Shown: positions 50,461 through 50,900 of the stretch, one piece after another
Layout of the letters: each line of letters starts with the position of its first letter
Numbering within the stretch: position 1 is the first letter of the stretch
NCBI GenBank assembly: GCA_919901855.1
Contig: CAKKQC010000016.1
Span: 1-50,900, forward strand
From: a bacterium
GTDB taxonomy: Bacteria > Oederibacteriota > CAKKQC01
Direction of reading: 5' to 3'
DNA: 50,900 nt
Notes under the pieces: model-generated
The model's input: the letters and a program-made list of their open reading frames with translations, nothing else
Databases searched by the model: none
What the model was told of the DNA's origin: nothing
Position numbers and translations under genes: made by a program

Positions 50461-50772
50461 TCAGGCGCAGGGAGGACGGAGCGGGCGGCTTGCGTAGACC
50501 TCGGGCGCCGCCTGAAACTCCGCAGCCAGCCTGAACGCGGCCGGGATGGCGGGCGGCACCCAATCCGCAGCGACTGTCGTCGCCGGCCCGGGAACGCAAC
50601 AGGCGCAGAAGAGGGCCCCGGAGCAGGGATGCGTGTCGGGCTCGCCGGAGTCGGACGCCGGCCCGGAGCAGCACGCGCCGCCATCGGGCACGACACCGAG
50701 AATCCAGCAGTCCGCCACGCCTCCGGTGAGGAGGCAGGCGACCAGGGACACCAGCCGGCCCATCGATATCAT
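50461..50772 (-). CDS. Small exported Cys-rich protein at head of the metal efflux operon
   Basis: A 103-residue protein with an N-terminal hydrophobic signal (LVSLVACLLTGGVADC, with a possible lipobox cysteine at 22), then nine cysteines overall including CC at 34-35 and CACC at 56-59, and a Pro/Arg tail ending RPLRPPCA. It has no recognised family. Small metal-related proteins commonly precede Czc/Cus operons, so a periplasmic metal-binding or sensing role is inferred. Its -10 box TAAGCT is ten bases upstream. Confidence 0.65.
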   Translation of the reverse strand: MISMGRLVSLVACLLTGGVADCWILGVVPDGGACCSGPASDSGEPDTHPCSGALFCACCVPGPATTVAADWVPPAIPAAFRLAAEFQAAPEVYASRPLRPPCA

Positions 50773-50782
50773 GCTGACAGCC

Positions 50783-50812
50783 AGCTTACAGACGAAGACG
50801 CCCGGCGGTCAA
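50783..50812 (-). promoter_or_regulatory. Promoter of the metal efflux operon
   Basis: TTGACC (50807-50812), an 18-base spacer and TAAGCT (50783-50788) precede the ATG at 50772 by ten bases. The -35 element sits inside the left arm of the 15-bp inverted repeat at 50797-50832, so the hairpin or a bound regulator could block it. Confidence 0.65.
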
Positions 50813-50832
50813 TAGACTGACCGCCGGGCGTC
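50797..50832. repeat. Perfect 15-bp inverted repeat with 6-base loop
   Basis: Left arm GACGCCCGGCGGTCA (50797-50811), loop ATAGAC (50812-50817), right arm its exact complement (50818-50832). It could be a terminator for a gene beyond the window, or an operator over the metal-operon promoter. There is no T-run on either side. Confidence 0.85.
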
Positions 50833-50848
50833 CGGTGATCGACTGGCG

Positions 50849-50900
50849 CTAGCAGGATGCTGAAAAACTGACGGAAGTCATTGCGATGGACGTGAACAGT
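50849..50900. repeat. Right terminal inverted repeat (IS-end-like)
   Basis: It is the inverted copy of 2-53 with one mismatch and has the same abrupt inner boundary at CTAG. The outer part of the presumed element is beyond the end of the window. Confidence 0.85.

Noticed and set aside
2-50900. Terminal inverted repeats as the ends of a linear phage or plasmid
   Set aside because: No replication, packaging or structural genes are present. The repeat edge looks like an insertion-sequence end and contigs often break there.
1-50900. CRISPR arrays, tRNA or rRNA genes
   Set aside because: No direct-repeat arrays or tRNA-like cloverleaf candidates were seen; intergenic spaces are short and hold promoters or hairpins.

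Overview
The window is a GC-rich (by eye near 70% GC), densely packed stretch from a diderm bacterium. Two TolC-type outer-membrane channels, an HME-type RND pump and a MacAB-type pump all require an outer membrane. The lineage cannot be fixed from sequence alone. Ten genes have a TANNNT box exactly six bases before the start codon, as in leaderless transcripts of Deinococcota and Actinobacteria. Together with the mix of M55 peptidases, DegT, ceramidase-like and CehA proteins, this suggests an uncultured phylum (Armatimonadota-like would be my guess, untested). The first and last 52 bases are near-perfect inverted copies of each other and look like the end of an insertion sequence, so the piece probably lies between two IS copies or was broken there during assembly.

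Layout. 50-997 (-): lower-GC trio of a DUF6941-like protein, an antitoxin-like protein and a RelE/ParE-like toxin. 1136-4026 (+): two tandem M55 D-aminopeptidases and a zinc-ribbon/GNAT fusion. 4040-6688 (-): small protein, APC permease, URO-D superfamily enzyme. 6735-8829: ORF6N gene broken by one in-frame TAG, DUF559 nuclease-like gene, isoprenylcysteine/phospholipid methyltransferase. 8813-12557 (-): MEDS-PAS-GAF-PAS hybrid histidine kinase and a small membrane protein. 12590-21198 (mostly +): DegT aminotransferase, ceramidase-like hydrolase, flavin reductase (-), lipoprotein, secreted protein, two esterases, sugar-phosphate isomerase, PCMT-like methyltransferase. 21212-28270 (-): coupled operon of CehA-like metallohydrolase, TSUP exporter, transglutaminase-like/discoidin protein and a second ceramidase-like protein. 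28495-32253 (+): 1252-residue secreted DUF11 protein. 32370-35161 (-): tiny Cys-rich membrane protein and a GT-C glycosyltransferase with TPRs.

35274-44052 (-) is an eight-gene chain: secreted glycosidase-like protein, methyltransferase, ECF sigma factor, zinc anti-sigma factor, Spy/CpxP-like protein, TolC, MacA-like adaptor, MacB-like pump. Nearly every junction is a 4-bp overlap or a gap under 20 bases, so it reads as one self-controlled envelope-stress/efflux unit. 44123-44946 (-) holds a MazEF-type module with a palindromic operator on its promoter and a small orphan protein. 45013-50772 (-) is a heavy-metal efflux operon: Cys-rich secreted protein, TolC channel, CzcA/CusA-type RND pump, sugar isomerase. 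It has no membrane-fusion adaptor.

Together the catabolic genes (peptidases, esterases, ceramidase-like enzymes, isomerases, permeases) suggest a heterotroph degrading peptides, esters and glycans, with stress- and metal-responsive efflux. No tRNA, rRNA, CRISPR array or complete mobile element was seen. No gene-free stretch exceeds 300 bases; the longest, 28271-28494 and 7368-7580, hold only promoters.
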